A stretch of DNA of 64,000 bases from Sorghum bicolor. Its lineage: Eukaryota > Streptophyta > Magnoliopsida > Poales > Poaceae. Positions 22,466 to 33,240 of this stretch are shown in pieces. The translations under genes and the position numbers were made by a program. The notes below the pieces were generated by a model, which saw nothing but the letters and a program-made list of their open reading frames with translations, did not search any database and was not told where the DNA came from. Position 1 is the stretch's first letter. The number at the start of each line of letters is the position of its first letter. Location of the stretch: positions 13,190,839 to 13,254,838 of the forward strand of contig NC_012877.2 in assembly GCF_000003195.3 (NCBI RefSeq), read 5' to 3'.

Positions 22466-22905
22466 CTCAACACTACGGTACAGTGGAGGTTTTGGAAATT
22501 GTACCCTGGATGTTCTTCTTTGATGGATCCACGTGTGACCGGGGGGCAGGAATTGGCATAGTATTAATTTCTCCTCAGGGAAGGAAATATGAGTTTTCCT
22601 CGCCGATTATTGCCACATCCACAAATAATCAAGCTAAGTATCAAGCTTTGATAAAGGGTTTGGAATTGCTGAGGGAAGTTCATGCTGATGCTGTTGAAGT
22701 CTTCGGGGATTCTATGCTGGTTATAAATCAATTGGCTGGAAGCTATGAATGCCGAAGTGAAGTCCTCATAACTTATTACGAAAGGAGTATGCAATTGTTA
22801 AAGGAATTCAAGGATTTCCGATTAGAGCATGTTCCTCGATTGCATAATGAAGAGGCCAATCGGTTGGCCCAGCATGCCTCGGGATATCAACCCATGATAA
22901 ATGCA
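22450..22905 (+). CDS. pol: B second (archaeal-type) RNase H
   Basis: Additional RNase H typical of Tat elements. Visible are FFDGSTCDRGAGIGIVL (first Asp), KGLELLREV (Glu), VFGDSMLVINQ (Asp) and, near the end, NEEANRLAQHAS. In this last motif Asn stands where RNase H usually has Asp; A shows the same Asn. It is in one open frame with integrase (22450-23988). Confidence 0.8.
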
Positions 22906-24186
22906 ATATCGGCAACCGGTGCCGATGATTGGAGGAAAGAAATCATTGATTATTTAAAGGATCCATCTAAGAAAGTTGAGAGGCGCGTTCGGTTTCAAGC
23001 TACCAAGTATGTGCTCCTTGAATGTGAATTATATTACCGAACTATCGATGGGATTCTTCTCAGATGCTTAGGTGATGATGAGGCTAAGGGTTTGATGGGA
23101 GAAATCCATGAAGGAGTATGTGGAGCACATCAGTCGGCCTTTAAGATGAAGTGGATGATTAGAAGAAATGGGTATTATTGGCCGACTATACTTGAGGATT
23201 GTTTTAAGTACTTCAAAGGGTGTCAAGGATGTCAGAAGTTTGGTAATGTTCAAAGGGCACCTGCATCGGCCATGAATCCTATCATCAAGCCTTGGCCGTT
23301 CCGGGGATGGGCTATTGATTTAATCGGTCAGATTTATCCACCATCTAGCAAAGGACATAAGTTTATCTTGGTTGCCACCGATTATTTCACCAAATGGGTT
23401 GAAGCTGTTCCTTTGAAGAAAGTTACATCGGCCAATATGATCGATTTCGTGAAGGAACATATTATTTACCAATTCGGAATTCCTCAAACAATCACTACCG
23501 ATCAGGGTACTATGTTCACATCAGGAGAGTTTGATGAATTTGCAATCGGCATGGGTATTAAAGTATTAAATTCTTCTCCTTATTACGCTCAAGCTAATGG
23601 GCAGGCCGAAGCATCTAACAAAGGAATTATCAAGCTTATTAAACGGAAGATTGAAGAAAATCCTAGGAGGTGGCACACATTGTTAAACGAAGCCTTATGG
23701 TCATACCGAATGGCTCGTCATGGATCGACCAAGGTTTCACCTCTTCAGTTGGTGTATGGGCATGATGCGGTGTTACCTTGGGAAATTAAGACTGGGTCTA
23801 GGCGGCTATCTTTTCAGGACCAGTTGACTGCCGATGACTATGCTACTTTGATGACAGACGAGTTGGATGATCTAGCAGGGCATCGGCTAAGGACTTTGAT
23901 GAGTATAGAAGAAAATAAGAAGAGAGTTGCTAGATGGTATGATAAGAAGGTAGAGGCTAAAGAATTTGCCGATGGAGACTTAGTATAGAAATTAATCTTA
24001 CCGATCGGGACTAAAAGTTCAAAATTTGGGAAGTGGTCTCCCAATTGGGAGGGTCCCTATCGGATAAGTCGATCGGCTCCTGGTAATGCCTATATTCTAG
24101 AAACTCTCGAAGGAGTTGAATTTCCCAGAGCATTAAATGGCAAATATCTAAAGAAGTACTACCCCAGCATATGGGTCGATGCATAA
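22906..24186 (+). CDS. pol: B integrase
   Basis: HHCC finger: HEGVCGAH ... CQGCQKF. Catalytic core: Asp in AIDLIGQIY, Asp in TTDQGTMF, Glu in QANGQAEASNKG; all three are kept. The C-terminal domain reads SKFGKWSPNWEGPYRI and ends IWVDA with TAA at 24184-24186. A TAG replaces Trp at 23986-23988 (after ADGDLV), the only break from 22450 on. This is the best preserved integrase in the window. Confidence 0.88.
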
Positions 24187-24197
24187 AGTTTTAAGTG

Positions 24198-24283
24198 CCG
24201 ATAACATTCCTATCGGCTGGATCAAAATGTATCTGGAGCTGGACTTAGTGTTTTAAGGAAGTGCCGATAACAGTCCTATCGGC
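24198..24283. terminator. Two hairpins between convergent genes of B
   Basis: GCCGATA (24198-24204) with TATCGGC (24211-24217), and GCCGATA (24263-24269) with TATCGGC (24277-24283), each with a loop of about 7 bases. They lie between the integrase stop (24186) and the stop of the antisense gene (24343). A and C have the same structure at the same junction. Confidence 0.5.
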
Positions 24284-24342
24284 TACACCAACATCTTGAG
24301 AATGTTCAAAAGAAAGAAACAAGTACGTTGCCGATGATTGGT

Positions 24343-25037
24343 TCACATGTTCAGCAGCGTTTGGATCGCTGATACAGCACGCAGACGGATCTGGTTTGCT
24401 TCTTCTATCACTTTTGTATCATCATCGGCAGAGCCTTCTACTGGCTTCAGCTTTTTCTTCATCTGCAAAGCCGTGCGGGCTTGGATGTTGCGCTCTTGCT
24501 CAAGAAGCTTGATTGTCTCCGGCAGTTGGCTTTCTTCTTGTCGGGCCTGGGACAAGGCGTCTTCCACTTGCTTGAGTTCTGCCAACAGGGCTTCTCTTTT
24601 GGCCGATAGATCGGAGATCTTGTGCTTCAGAGCATCTCCCAAGGACTTTAAAATGCCGATGTTCTTGTGCTTCTCATCGGCAAGCAGCTTCACCTTCATC
24701 ATTTCCTCGGAAAGCTGGGCATGAACGGCTCTATCGGCGAGACGTTGGGCAGCTCTCTGGTACTACAGCTGACGGCTCTCTAGATGTGCGGCTTGAAGAG
24801 GATCTCTTCAGCATCGGCAGGAATTTGGCCTCTGAGGACTTTGAACAAAGCCTTAGCTGGGTCAGAGTCGTCAACTAGTTGGGCTATGTCTTGGTGAAGG
24901 AGGGCTGATAATTCTTCCAATTTCGCCCTGATTTCTGCCGATGTGATCCCGACTGCCCGAGAAGAGTATGCTTCCTCACCTTCATCTTCGGAGATGTCGA
25001 TGGCGAAAGAGAACAAACTATCGGGAGAATCCTGCTC
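24343..25037 (-). other. Coiled-coil exon of the B antisense gene
   Basis: Begins EQDSPDSLFSFAIDIS and contains KREALLAELKQVEDAL, ending IQTLLNM. A one-base loss near 24785 and a TAG at about 24763 (glutamine in A) break it. Heptad spacing predicts a long helix. Confidence 0.75.
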
Positions 25038-26014
25038 CTAAAAAGGAAATAAAATGACTTATTTTATGGTCAAGTATTGATAAATGATACAGACAGGGAT
25101 TGGATAACTTACTTGTTTCAGAGCAATCTCTCACCTCTGACTGGAAGATGCCGATGGAACCACGGGTTGATCAGCCAGAATTGCCGATGGAACTATGTCA
25201 GCTGAAAAATTAGTAGAGGTAATTATAAAATCGGGAAAATGGGTTCATCGGCAATGATTTCGTAAAATATATTACCTTGGGGTGGTGCAGTGCTTGTCTG
25301 GATCGAGGAAACTACCGATGCTATGATCGAGCCTGCTGGATCGGTAGTCTGCTCGCCCACATCAGCCGATCTATCTTCAGGCTGAGGTACTTCTGACTGA
25401 GGTTCTGCTGGCTGGATTTCTTCCACTTGGGGTGCTTCTTGTAGCTGAGGGGGAGATGGAGCTTGTTGCGTCTGGGCTTCTGGAGAGGAAGGAGAAGATT
25501 CTACTGGGATTGGTGATACTGGGGGAGGAGAAGGCGTTGCTGTCTTTTGGCGCTTTGCTTGAGCTCTGGTATTCTTGGCACGTTTTCTCTTTGGTTGACC
25601 AGACTGGGGGGCATCGGGACTCTTGCTTCTGGTCCTTGCCGATGCGCCGGTATGCTGATGCAAAAGGGGAAATTTGTAAGTACAAGTGCAACAGATGTAA
25701 GAGTGAGATCGGTATGAAAGAGTTTGAAAATGTACCTTGAACGCCTGTGCCAAAGTAGAGGCAGCTACTGATGGAGATATCTGAGTTCTCTTGGTGGTGA
25801 CTTTCTTGAGGCGTACGCCTCGATGCATGATGGCAGCCAAAGTGGGAGCGTTGTTGCCGATTGAAAAGATTGGACCCGATGGAAAGAGGTCAATCGGCTT
25901 GCCACTCCTGCTGACCGATGGGGGAACGTTGTCAGCCTGCAATATAATACAGAAAGTGAGTTACCGATGGAAATAAAATTGAAGGAATTGAAACATCGGT
26001 TTGGAAACACTTAC

Positions 26015-27472
26015 AGTATTATCGGGAATTTTGTACTGAGGATCAATCATGCCGCGGTATGAAAGAGCCGATTTGCAGAACAAATGCTCCTTCCATTCTT
26101 CTCACCACTGCTTGTAGGCTTGAGTAATGAAGAGGGCCGGAACCCACTCTAACAAATCTGCATTGGTATCAGCATTCGGGGGCAGTTGAGCTACCCTGGT
26201 CCACTCGAGGAGGCTGGTGATGGTTTCCCTGGGTTTTGTCACATCGGCATAACAGAGTGCAATCGGTAGCTGGCCAAAAGCTAGTTGACGAGCTAGTGCT
26301 GATGGATTGTAAAACTCGTAGGTCTGGTTGGAGGCTTTCCCACCGCCAAAAAAGTTTACTGGTATAGCTCTGGGAGTGATCAGTGCCATCATCACCTCAT
26401 GATCATTGTTGAGAGCGTCATTGAATGGATGGAAGACCAAGGGAAACATAGTATCTGGATCTTAATAAGGCATCCACACTCGCTGCTCTCGGGTCAGGCC
26501 TTCATACAAAGACTGGAAGAATCGGCTGACCTGGTCTGCGTTGCCGCCTGTGCCAGGTAGAACAATGACAGCTTCGCCAAAGTTCAGAGGAGGTCGAGTC
26601 GCCGATTCTTCTTCATCTAATTCATAATCCTCAGCTATGTCCTTGGGGAAGCGTTGTGTGAAGAGGTTGAATTCAAGACGCTTGTGCATGTGGAGGCTGA
26701 GCCACATGTTGATAAACCACCAGGGACCCCCCAGGTTGCCGATGGGCTGGCCGAGCAGGAGCTTCCTGGTTACTTGATGAAGGAGGTGGTAAGCTGCGCC
26801 AAGCAGGTATCGGCCGAGCGGAAATCGGCCACCATTGGCTAATCTTTCTACTGCTGCTAGGTAGACGGAAGTCTGTCCTGCCGATCGGCCGCAAAATACA
26901 AATTTGTCCGACCACATGTTCAGGAAGCTGGTCTGTTCCTTTATGTTAACAGGGCCTGCTCGTTTGTATTTTTGGATGTATCCTGACCAGCCGCCGTTGG
27001 AGCGAGTTTCTACCTTGGCACTGGGTTTGGTATCAAAAAAGTGGGTGCTATCGGCAAAAGATACATCTAGGCCGGTGAGCATAACCACATCGGCAAGTGT
27101 AGGGGAAGCAGGGCCATGGCCAAAAACAAAGGCATTGAGTGTGTCTGACCAGAAATATGATGCAGCTATCAACAGTGACTCGTTTCTATGCATATCGGCA
27201 ATGGACAACCTGATGCATTGGTCCAGTTTTCTCTCACCCCACTGGACTTCATTTGAGTGGCTAACTCTCAAAAATCAATCCTTCCATCCCATGGTAGGAC
27301 TGGGCCAGGAACGAAAGGTATCCTTCCACAGATCTAGAGAAAAGTTCTCGGCTCTAAAGGGGATTCTGTTTGTTTCTGCGTTGATTAAATCGGTGGGATC
27401 TGGGTTCCCTAACGGACCAAGACATTGAAGATGTGGTTGATCGGTGGGGATGACAATTTTATTGGACAAATC
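26015..27472 (-). other. PMD exon of the B antisense gene
   Basis: Reads from DLSNKIVIPTDQPHL through SLDLWKDTFRSWP, LADVVMLTGLD, GGPWWFINMW and PPLNFGEAVIVLPG to the donor at 26014. A frame change near 27275 and stops near 26460 and 26102 interrupt it. It lacks the 98-bp duplication of A. Confidence 0.77.
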
Positions 27473-27588
27473 CTAATGGGTTTGAAGGTAAAAGAACAAA
27501 GAAAGAAAAAAGGAAAATGTTCAGTAAAGTAAAATGCGGATGAACAAGGATACGGTAAAAGCACAGGAGGTGGAATGAAGAACTAACC

Positions 27589-28261
27589 TCAGGAATGATA
27601 AAGTTGATGGCCATCTCCTCACAAAAAGGATGATCGAAGGCTTCGAGGTTGGTGAAGAAGGGGCTTTGTTAGAGTTCTTGGAGATCTCGAACAGCGCCGC
27701 CGCCAGGAAGGTGGAGTTGGAACTGTGGAATGATGAGATGGAGAAGGAGTACCCGAGAAGAAACTATTTATAGGACAAAATGGGCAAGGGTAAATTTGAC
27801 TTATCACTTCGCCGTATCCGTGAAATCCGAGGATACTCAGGAAGATATGGTAACTGTTCGCACGGTAATCAAGGGATTGCACAGGTGATTTGACAGGAAG
27901 CGGTCGTAATTCGGAGATATTTTACTGTGCGAGATTTCTTGGTCGGTCCATCGGCAGCGCCTTGCAACGGTAATATTGCCGGTGGGCGGATAAAGTGGAG
28001 ATATCCGTTGGGGAGGATAAGACACATCACTGTACAGGGCATCCTGGTCAGTCCATCGGCAGCTCTCTATAACGGTGACATTGCCGATGGGCGATTGAAG
28101 TGGAGACGTCCGTTTAGGAGATTGAGGATTTCGAGGAATCTGCGGAAGGATTAGATCAGGGTTGTTCAGATTGAGGTTGTCGGTTACCAAATTGGGAGAA
28201 TTAATTACAGAAAGACATCATTATTGCAGAGAATTTCAGAGCATTAATGATTTCACACTCC
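27589..28261 (-). promoter_or_regulatory. Exon 1, leader and TATA box of the B antisense gene
   Basis: No long reliable ORF. The minus strand has TCCTATAAATA (plus 27765-27772) as in A, then a leader and the short first exon ending at 27588. Beyond it, up to the polypurine tract, is non-coding sequence containing several CCGAT/ATCGG words. Confidence 0.55.
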
Positions 28262-28277
28262 AAAATTGGGAGGCATG
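28262..28277 (+). other. Polypurine tract of B
   Basis: AAATTGGGAGGCATG directly before the 3' LTR; the same as in A with one difference. Confidence 0.85.
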
Positions 28278-28990
28278 TGTTGACACCGTTTTTGGACACG
28301 TATCCAGGATCGGTAGAGTGTGGATCGGCAAAACAGAGTAATGGTTACTGGTCTGCAGAAGGGTTGCTAATGAGGGCGGTTGCCGATGAGATGACAGCTG
28401 AATATGGCTAAGTCCGTGGATGGTGATGTGTTTATGCCGATGGCCAGTGTTAATCGTTGCCGATGGGGAGTCTGCCCATGACGTGGAAGGAAGACTTGGA
28501 GGTCGCCAATTGGTCAGTGGTGGTGTCTGAGCTTGTCACGGCAGGATAGTTTTATGTTTTCCTTAGTTATTTAAATCGTTTTGTACACGGATTCTGTTTA
28601 ATTTTGGAATTCGAATTCTAGTCGTGTCTTGTTGTAGCTCTTTGAGCAGGGTATATATGTAGACCCTAGGGCCTTGTAATTGAGACATGAATCAATCAAT
28701 CAATCAAACACAAGTTTCGATTCATATTCCAGCATCTACTTTTTTGACGACTTCGTCATATTTTCCTTTTTCATTACGAGTTCTTAGGAGTTCATCGACT
28801 TAAGCTCGGCGTATTCTCAAGTTCCGCGTGAATACCTCTTGGCCGTGGCATCCGGGCGCATCGCTGTTGTCGGGACTAAAGTATTCGAGTTATCACCTTT
28901 GCCGATAGTAAGGTCAAATCGGCTGGCACGCCTTAACGTTTAAATCGGGTATTAGCCCTTTGTGTTTGCAGATCAACTTTTGCATCAACA
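28278..28990 (+). repeat. 3' LTR of B, 713 bp
   Basis: Same length as the 5' LTR and about 96 percent identical by hand count. TATA box TATATAT at 28652-28658, where the 5' LTR has TATAAAT. Ends CATCAACA, followed by the target copy CAAAC (28991-28995). Confidence 0.93.
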
Positions 28991-30445
28991 CAAACTTTTC
29001 TGGCTCCTTATGCCCAAAAGGGCAAGACATTAGCTTCTTATTTTTCACCCACTCTGCCAAGCCGATGACTGGTTCTTCATCAGAATCTGAGCTTGTTGCT
29101 TCATCGACAAATGATACCTTTTTGTTCCATGCTCTCTTAGGTTCAAAAACTTTGATGTCTTGGTCAGAGATCCTCTACACTAGATGACTTAGACTTTCAA
29201 ATTCTTGAGAAGCATACTTGTCTTTAATGTGTGGCAACAATCCTTGGAAAGCTAAATCGGCTAGCTGCCGATCATCCAGAACCAGACTATAACATTTATT
29301 CTTAACATCTCGCAACCTCTGCACAAAGCTTTCAACCGATTCATCATTGTGCTGCCTTAACCTGACTAAATCGGTAATTTTCTTCTCATGAACTCCAGAA
29401 AAGAAATATTTATGGAATTGCTTTTCTAGATCGGCCCAGGTTATCACTGAGTTTGGAGGTAATGAAATAAACCAAGTAAAGGCCGATCTAGATAAAGATG
29501 ATGAGAACAAATGAACTCTTAACTCATCTCTATTAGTAGCTTCCCCACACAGGATGATGGAATCTGTTTACATGCTCCATAGTTGACGTGTCATCTTGTC
29601 TAGATAACTTGGTAAAATCTGGCATGTTGTACCGATTTGGAAGCGGGATCAAATCATACGCAGGAGGATATGGTGTCCGATAAGGGTAAGTATTGACCTT
29701 CGGTTTTATTCCGAATTGGTCTCTAATGACCTCAGCTATCTTATCGGCCCAATAGGCATCGGCATCTTGCCGATGAGCAGGTTGTGGATCTAGTACCTAT
29801 TGGTAAGCTTCCACGTGTCTTTGCGGTGTTCGATTTCCATGGAACATGGGATTAGCCACTGCCTGTTGACTACCAACTTGTTGAGCAAGATTCATCGGTT
29901 GATTGATCAATCCTTGATTCTGAAAACCAAGTTGCACTTGTCCTTGTTGAAATCCCATAGCCTGACGATCCTGTTGAGGCATTTGTGGAAAGACAAACTG
30001 CCCTGTCCATCCATTGTTAACATTCATCGGCGTAGGCCCTACCGATGGTTGATAATTGGGCATCATCATTGAATTAACATACCCCGGCTGTGTCATAAAC
30101 CTTTGATGTGTCGGCATTGGAGCTGCCGATGCGTTAGGCATCTGGAACGTTGGTATTTGAGAATTTTTAGTAAAGGGTCTCGCAGTGGTAGTTGTAGAAT
30201 ACTGGGGATTCTGAGCCATCGGCGATACTGGGGGTGCCGATGTCATAGGAGCCTTGCCTGTCACGTCAGCCACTTGAGATGTCCCAGAGCTATTTGTCAT
30301 GAATTCTGGGGGCATACCATATCCCCACCAATTGGAAGGCACTTGAGAGCTTTTAAACACAGATCCTGACATTGTCGATGCCAATAGATCTGTAGCAAGT
30401 TGGACTTGTCCTTCTGATATTAATGGATTAGTCGTCATCGGTGTA
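28991..30445 (-). pseudogene. gag: A gag, N-terminal part (right of B)
   Basis: Continues the A gag interrupted at 16552. From right to left: Pro/Gln-rich N-terminal region (30440-29797, e.g. NWWGYGMPPEF), capsid core (29510-29175, FTWFISLPPNSVITWADLEKQF). A frameshift and stops lie near 29540-29580. The true N-terminus is missing: at about 30445 the sequence changes abruptly into the PMD exon of C. No LTR or primer site is present at this end. Confidence 0.83.
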
Positions 30446-32461
30446 GCAATTCTAGTGAACCCCTTTGGTGGTGGAAAGAGCACCAATACAACTTATGAAT
30501 TCTACAATCCATCGACACTATCTCGCCAGTTAGCTTTTGGTCAATTGCCAATCAAACTGTGCTATGCCGATGTGGTTAAGCCAAGGGAGACAATTACTAG
30601 TGGCCTTGAGTGGATTAGGGTAGCTCAATTTCTGCCAGATGCTGATATAGCAGACATTGACCTATCGGATTGGATCCAAACTTCCTTCATCACTGAATCC
30701 TACAAGTTATGCTAGGAGGAATGGAAAGAAAAGTTGTTCACGGTATCGGCTCACATATACCAAATCATGATCGACCCCAAGCATGAAATTCCCGATGATG
30801 TTGTAAGTTTCCTTCCGATACTCGATTCCTTCTTTGCCTTTAATTTTATCGGCAACTCACTTCTTTATTTTGACAGGTCGATGACCCGACACCATCGGTG
30901 AGCAAAAGCGGGCGGCCGTTTGATCTTCGGCCAGAATCTCCAATTTCTCTGATCAGCCACAACGCTCCCAGTCTAGCAGCCTTGATGCATCGGGGAGTTC
31001 GTTTTAAAAAGATGACCACCAAACGATCAAAGGCCGCTCCATCGGTTGCTGTTGCCACCCTGGCACGAGCTTTGAAGGTAAACCTTCAATTAATTCCTGC
31101 TATACCGATTTCAACCTATACTTATATTATTTTTCCAGTGTGCATCGACTACAACTGGAACATCATTAGTAACTCTACTCTGCATCAGATACTTTTATTC
31201 TTAATGAATTTCAGAAACATTCTCCTGCTTTCACACTTAACTCACCAAACTTTACATTTCGTAGCAGCAAACCAGCGCATCAGCAAGGGTTCAAGATGTT
31301 CAAACATTAGTTGCCGATGCCCCCTAGTCAATAGTCGGCAAAGCCCAGTCCAAGAGAAAAGCTCCAACAAGCACTAAGACCCAGCCGAAACGGCAAAAGG
31401 CAGCACCATCTTCCCCGCCTCGTCCAGCACCCCAGATTGAAGCAGACCCGACCGATGCACCTGAGCTAACCATCGATCCATCTGATCAAGGTACGTCATC
31501 GGCCATTGCCCCTGAGCAAACAATCACCGCTCCCTTCCAAGGTAAAATATCAATCCTTTGGTCATTGTCTATGAACTTTTTATAGGAACATCATCTTTAA
31601 TATTTAACCGACTTTGCAGCTGAAGATATTCCATCGGTAGACCTAGCCGATCAGGGCACAATCCAAGCCATATCGCTCAGCCAAAGGTAGGAGATCGCCC
31701 AATCTTATCAGCTCTACATTATTCTCTCCTGACTCTGTTTGACTCACTTTCTTCTGTGCTTTTAGGAACAAGACTCCCCTGACAGCTTGTTTTCTTTCGC
31801 CATCGACATTCGCCATGATGAAGGAGAAGAGGCGAGTTCTTCTTTGGCACTTGGAATTGCATCAGTAGAGATTAAATCCAAGTTAGAGGATCTATTGGTT
31901 CTACTACAACAAGACACAACTCAGCTAGTAGACGACTCTAACCCGGCTAAGGCTATCTTCAAAACGCTTCGTGGATATATCCCTGCTGATGCCGAAGAGA
32001 TGCTCTTCCAAGCTGCCCATCTGGAGAGCCACCAGCTCTAGTACCAAAAAGTTGTCCAACGTCTTACCGATAAAGCTGCCCATGCCCAACTTAAAGAGGA
32101 AATGTTGCAGGTGAAGCTCATTGCCGATGAGAAGCACAAAAGCATCGGCACTATCCAAACCTCAAGAGCTGAACTAAAGCAAAAGATTTCTGATTTGTCA
32201 GCCAAAAGAGAAGCTTTACTCGCTGAGCTCAAGCAAGTTGAACAAGCACTGACTCAGGCCAAGCAAGAAGAAAACCAACTGCCAGATATGCTTAAGGACC
32301 TTCAGCAAGAAAGGGACACCCAAGCCTGAAAGGCCCTGTAGATGAAGAAGAAACTCAAGCAATAGAAGGTTCGGCTGATGAAGACACCAAAGAGATAGAG
32401 GCGGCCAACCAGATTCGCCTTCGTGCAATATTGGCCATCCAAGCTCTATTGAATCTGTAAA
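30446..32461 (+). pseudogene. Antisense PMD gene of C, 5'-truncated
   Basis: Same gene as in A and B. Exons: PMD end (to 30802), 30877-31077, 31139-31168 (30 nt, as in A), about 31268-31541, 31620 to ~31715, and 31766-32461. Donor GTAAGT at 30803 and acceptors ACAG, CCAG, GCAG, TTAG agree with A. The PMD C-terminus reads YEFYNPSTLSRQLAFGQLP. Exon 3 is fully open. Damage: Trp codon to TAG at 30714, the donor after exon 6 is deleted (about 31700), TAG at 32039-32041 and 32338-32340 in the coiled coil where sisters have glutamine. Confidence 0.72.
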
Positions 32462-32519
32462 ATTCTTTCATCGATAGTACGTCTCATCAACTTTTTCAAG
32501 AACAACAATATTTTGTCCA

Positions 32520-32540
32520 GCCGATAGGATTGTTATTGGC
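32520..32540. terminator. Hairpin between convergent genes of C
   Basis: GCCGATA (32520-32526) and TATTGGC (32534-32540) flank a 7-base loop, one mismatch in the stem. Position as in A and B, between the antisense gene and integrase. Confidence 0.45.
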
Positions 32541-32551
32541 ACTAAAACTTC

Positions 32552-33240
32552 TTATGCATCGACCCAAATACTAGGGTAGTACCTTTTTAAATACTTCTCA
32601 TTTAATGCTCTAGGAAATTCAACTCCTTCGAGAATCTCTAGAATATATGCATTGCTAGGAGCGAATCGATTTATCCGATAAGGACCTTCCCAATTAGGAT
32701 ACCATTTTCCAAATTTTGAACTTTTAGTCTCAATCGCTAGAATTAATTTCCAAACTAAATCACCATCGGTGAACCCCTTAGCCTTTACCCTTTTATCATA
32801 CCATCTAGCTACTTTCTTCTTATTCTCTTCTATATTTACCAAAGCCTTCAACTGTTGACCCACCAAATCATCCAACTCATCTTTCATGAGAGTAACATAA
32901 TCATCGGCAGCTAATTGATCTTGAGAAAATATCCACCTAGAGCCAGTTTTGAATTCCCAAGGTAATACAGTGTCATGCCCATATACCAATTGATAAGGTG
33001 ATACTTTAGTTGCACTATGACATGCCATCCGATACGACCACAGAGCTTCATTTAACACTGTATGCCATCATTTAGGGTTTTCTTCAATCTTTCACTTGAT
33101 GAGCTTAATGATCCATTTGTTAGAAGCTTCGGCTACCTATTAGCTTGAGCATAATAAGGAGAAGAATTCAACACCTTAATTCTCATACCGATTGTAAATT
33201 CATCAAACTCTCCCGAAGTAAACATAGTACCCTGATCGGT
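32552..33240 (-). pseudogene. pol: C integrase, C-terminal part
   Basis: Starts inside the catalytic core at TDQGTMFTSGEFDEF, next to the D insertion. A frame change lies near 33135-33060 where the glutamate region (QANR...) is damaged. The C-terminal domain (33058-32552) is open: NEALWSYRMAC, SKFGKWYPNWEGPYRI, ending IWVDA. Ordinary gypsy integrase tail. Confidence 0.83.

Larger units (their letters stand above)
24343..27700 (-). pseudogene. Antisense plant-mobile-domain gene of B
   Basis: Opposite to gag-pol, same design as in A. Exon ends on the minus strand: exon 1 to 27588, exon 2 27472-26015, exon 3 25936-25736, exon 5 25654-25276, exon 6 25201-25113 (89 nt, as in A), exon 7 25037-24343. 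The 30-nt exon 4 seen in A and C is missing. Introns have GT..AG ends (GTTAGT at 27587, GTAAGT at 26014, GTAAGT at 25112). Exon 2 holds the PMD, exon 5 a Pro/Gln-rich linker with basic KRKRAKN, exon 7 the coiled coil. Damage: Trp to TGA near 26102, stop near 26463, frameshift and TAG near 24785-24765. Start uncertain; MAINFIIPE at the exon 1 end is the nearest Met. Confidence 0.75.
16553..28990 (+). mobile_element. Complete Tat-like gypsy element B, 12.4 kb
   Basis: Two LTRs of identical length (713 bp), primer site, gag, protease, RT, RNase H, second RNase H, integrase, antisense PMD gene, polypurine tract. It is flanked by CAAAC at 16548-16552 and 28991-28995, a perfect 5-bp target-site duplication. 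It lies in the gag of A, a member of its own family, in the opposite orientation. A hand comparison of the LTRs gives about 27 substitutions, near 3.8 percent. Confidence 0.95.
30446..33240 (-). mobile_element. Tat-like gypsy element C, truncated both ends
   Basis: Fragment of a third family member in the same orientation as A. It holds the 3' part of the antisense gene (plus strand) and the C-terminal part of integrase (minus strand). Its left end is the A/C fusion; its right end is interrupted by D at 33241, in the integrase core just at TDQGT. Confidence 0.83.
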
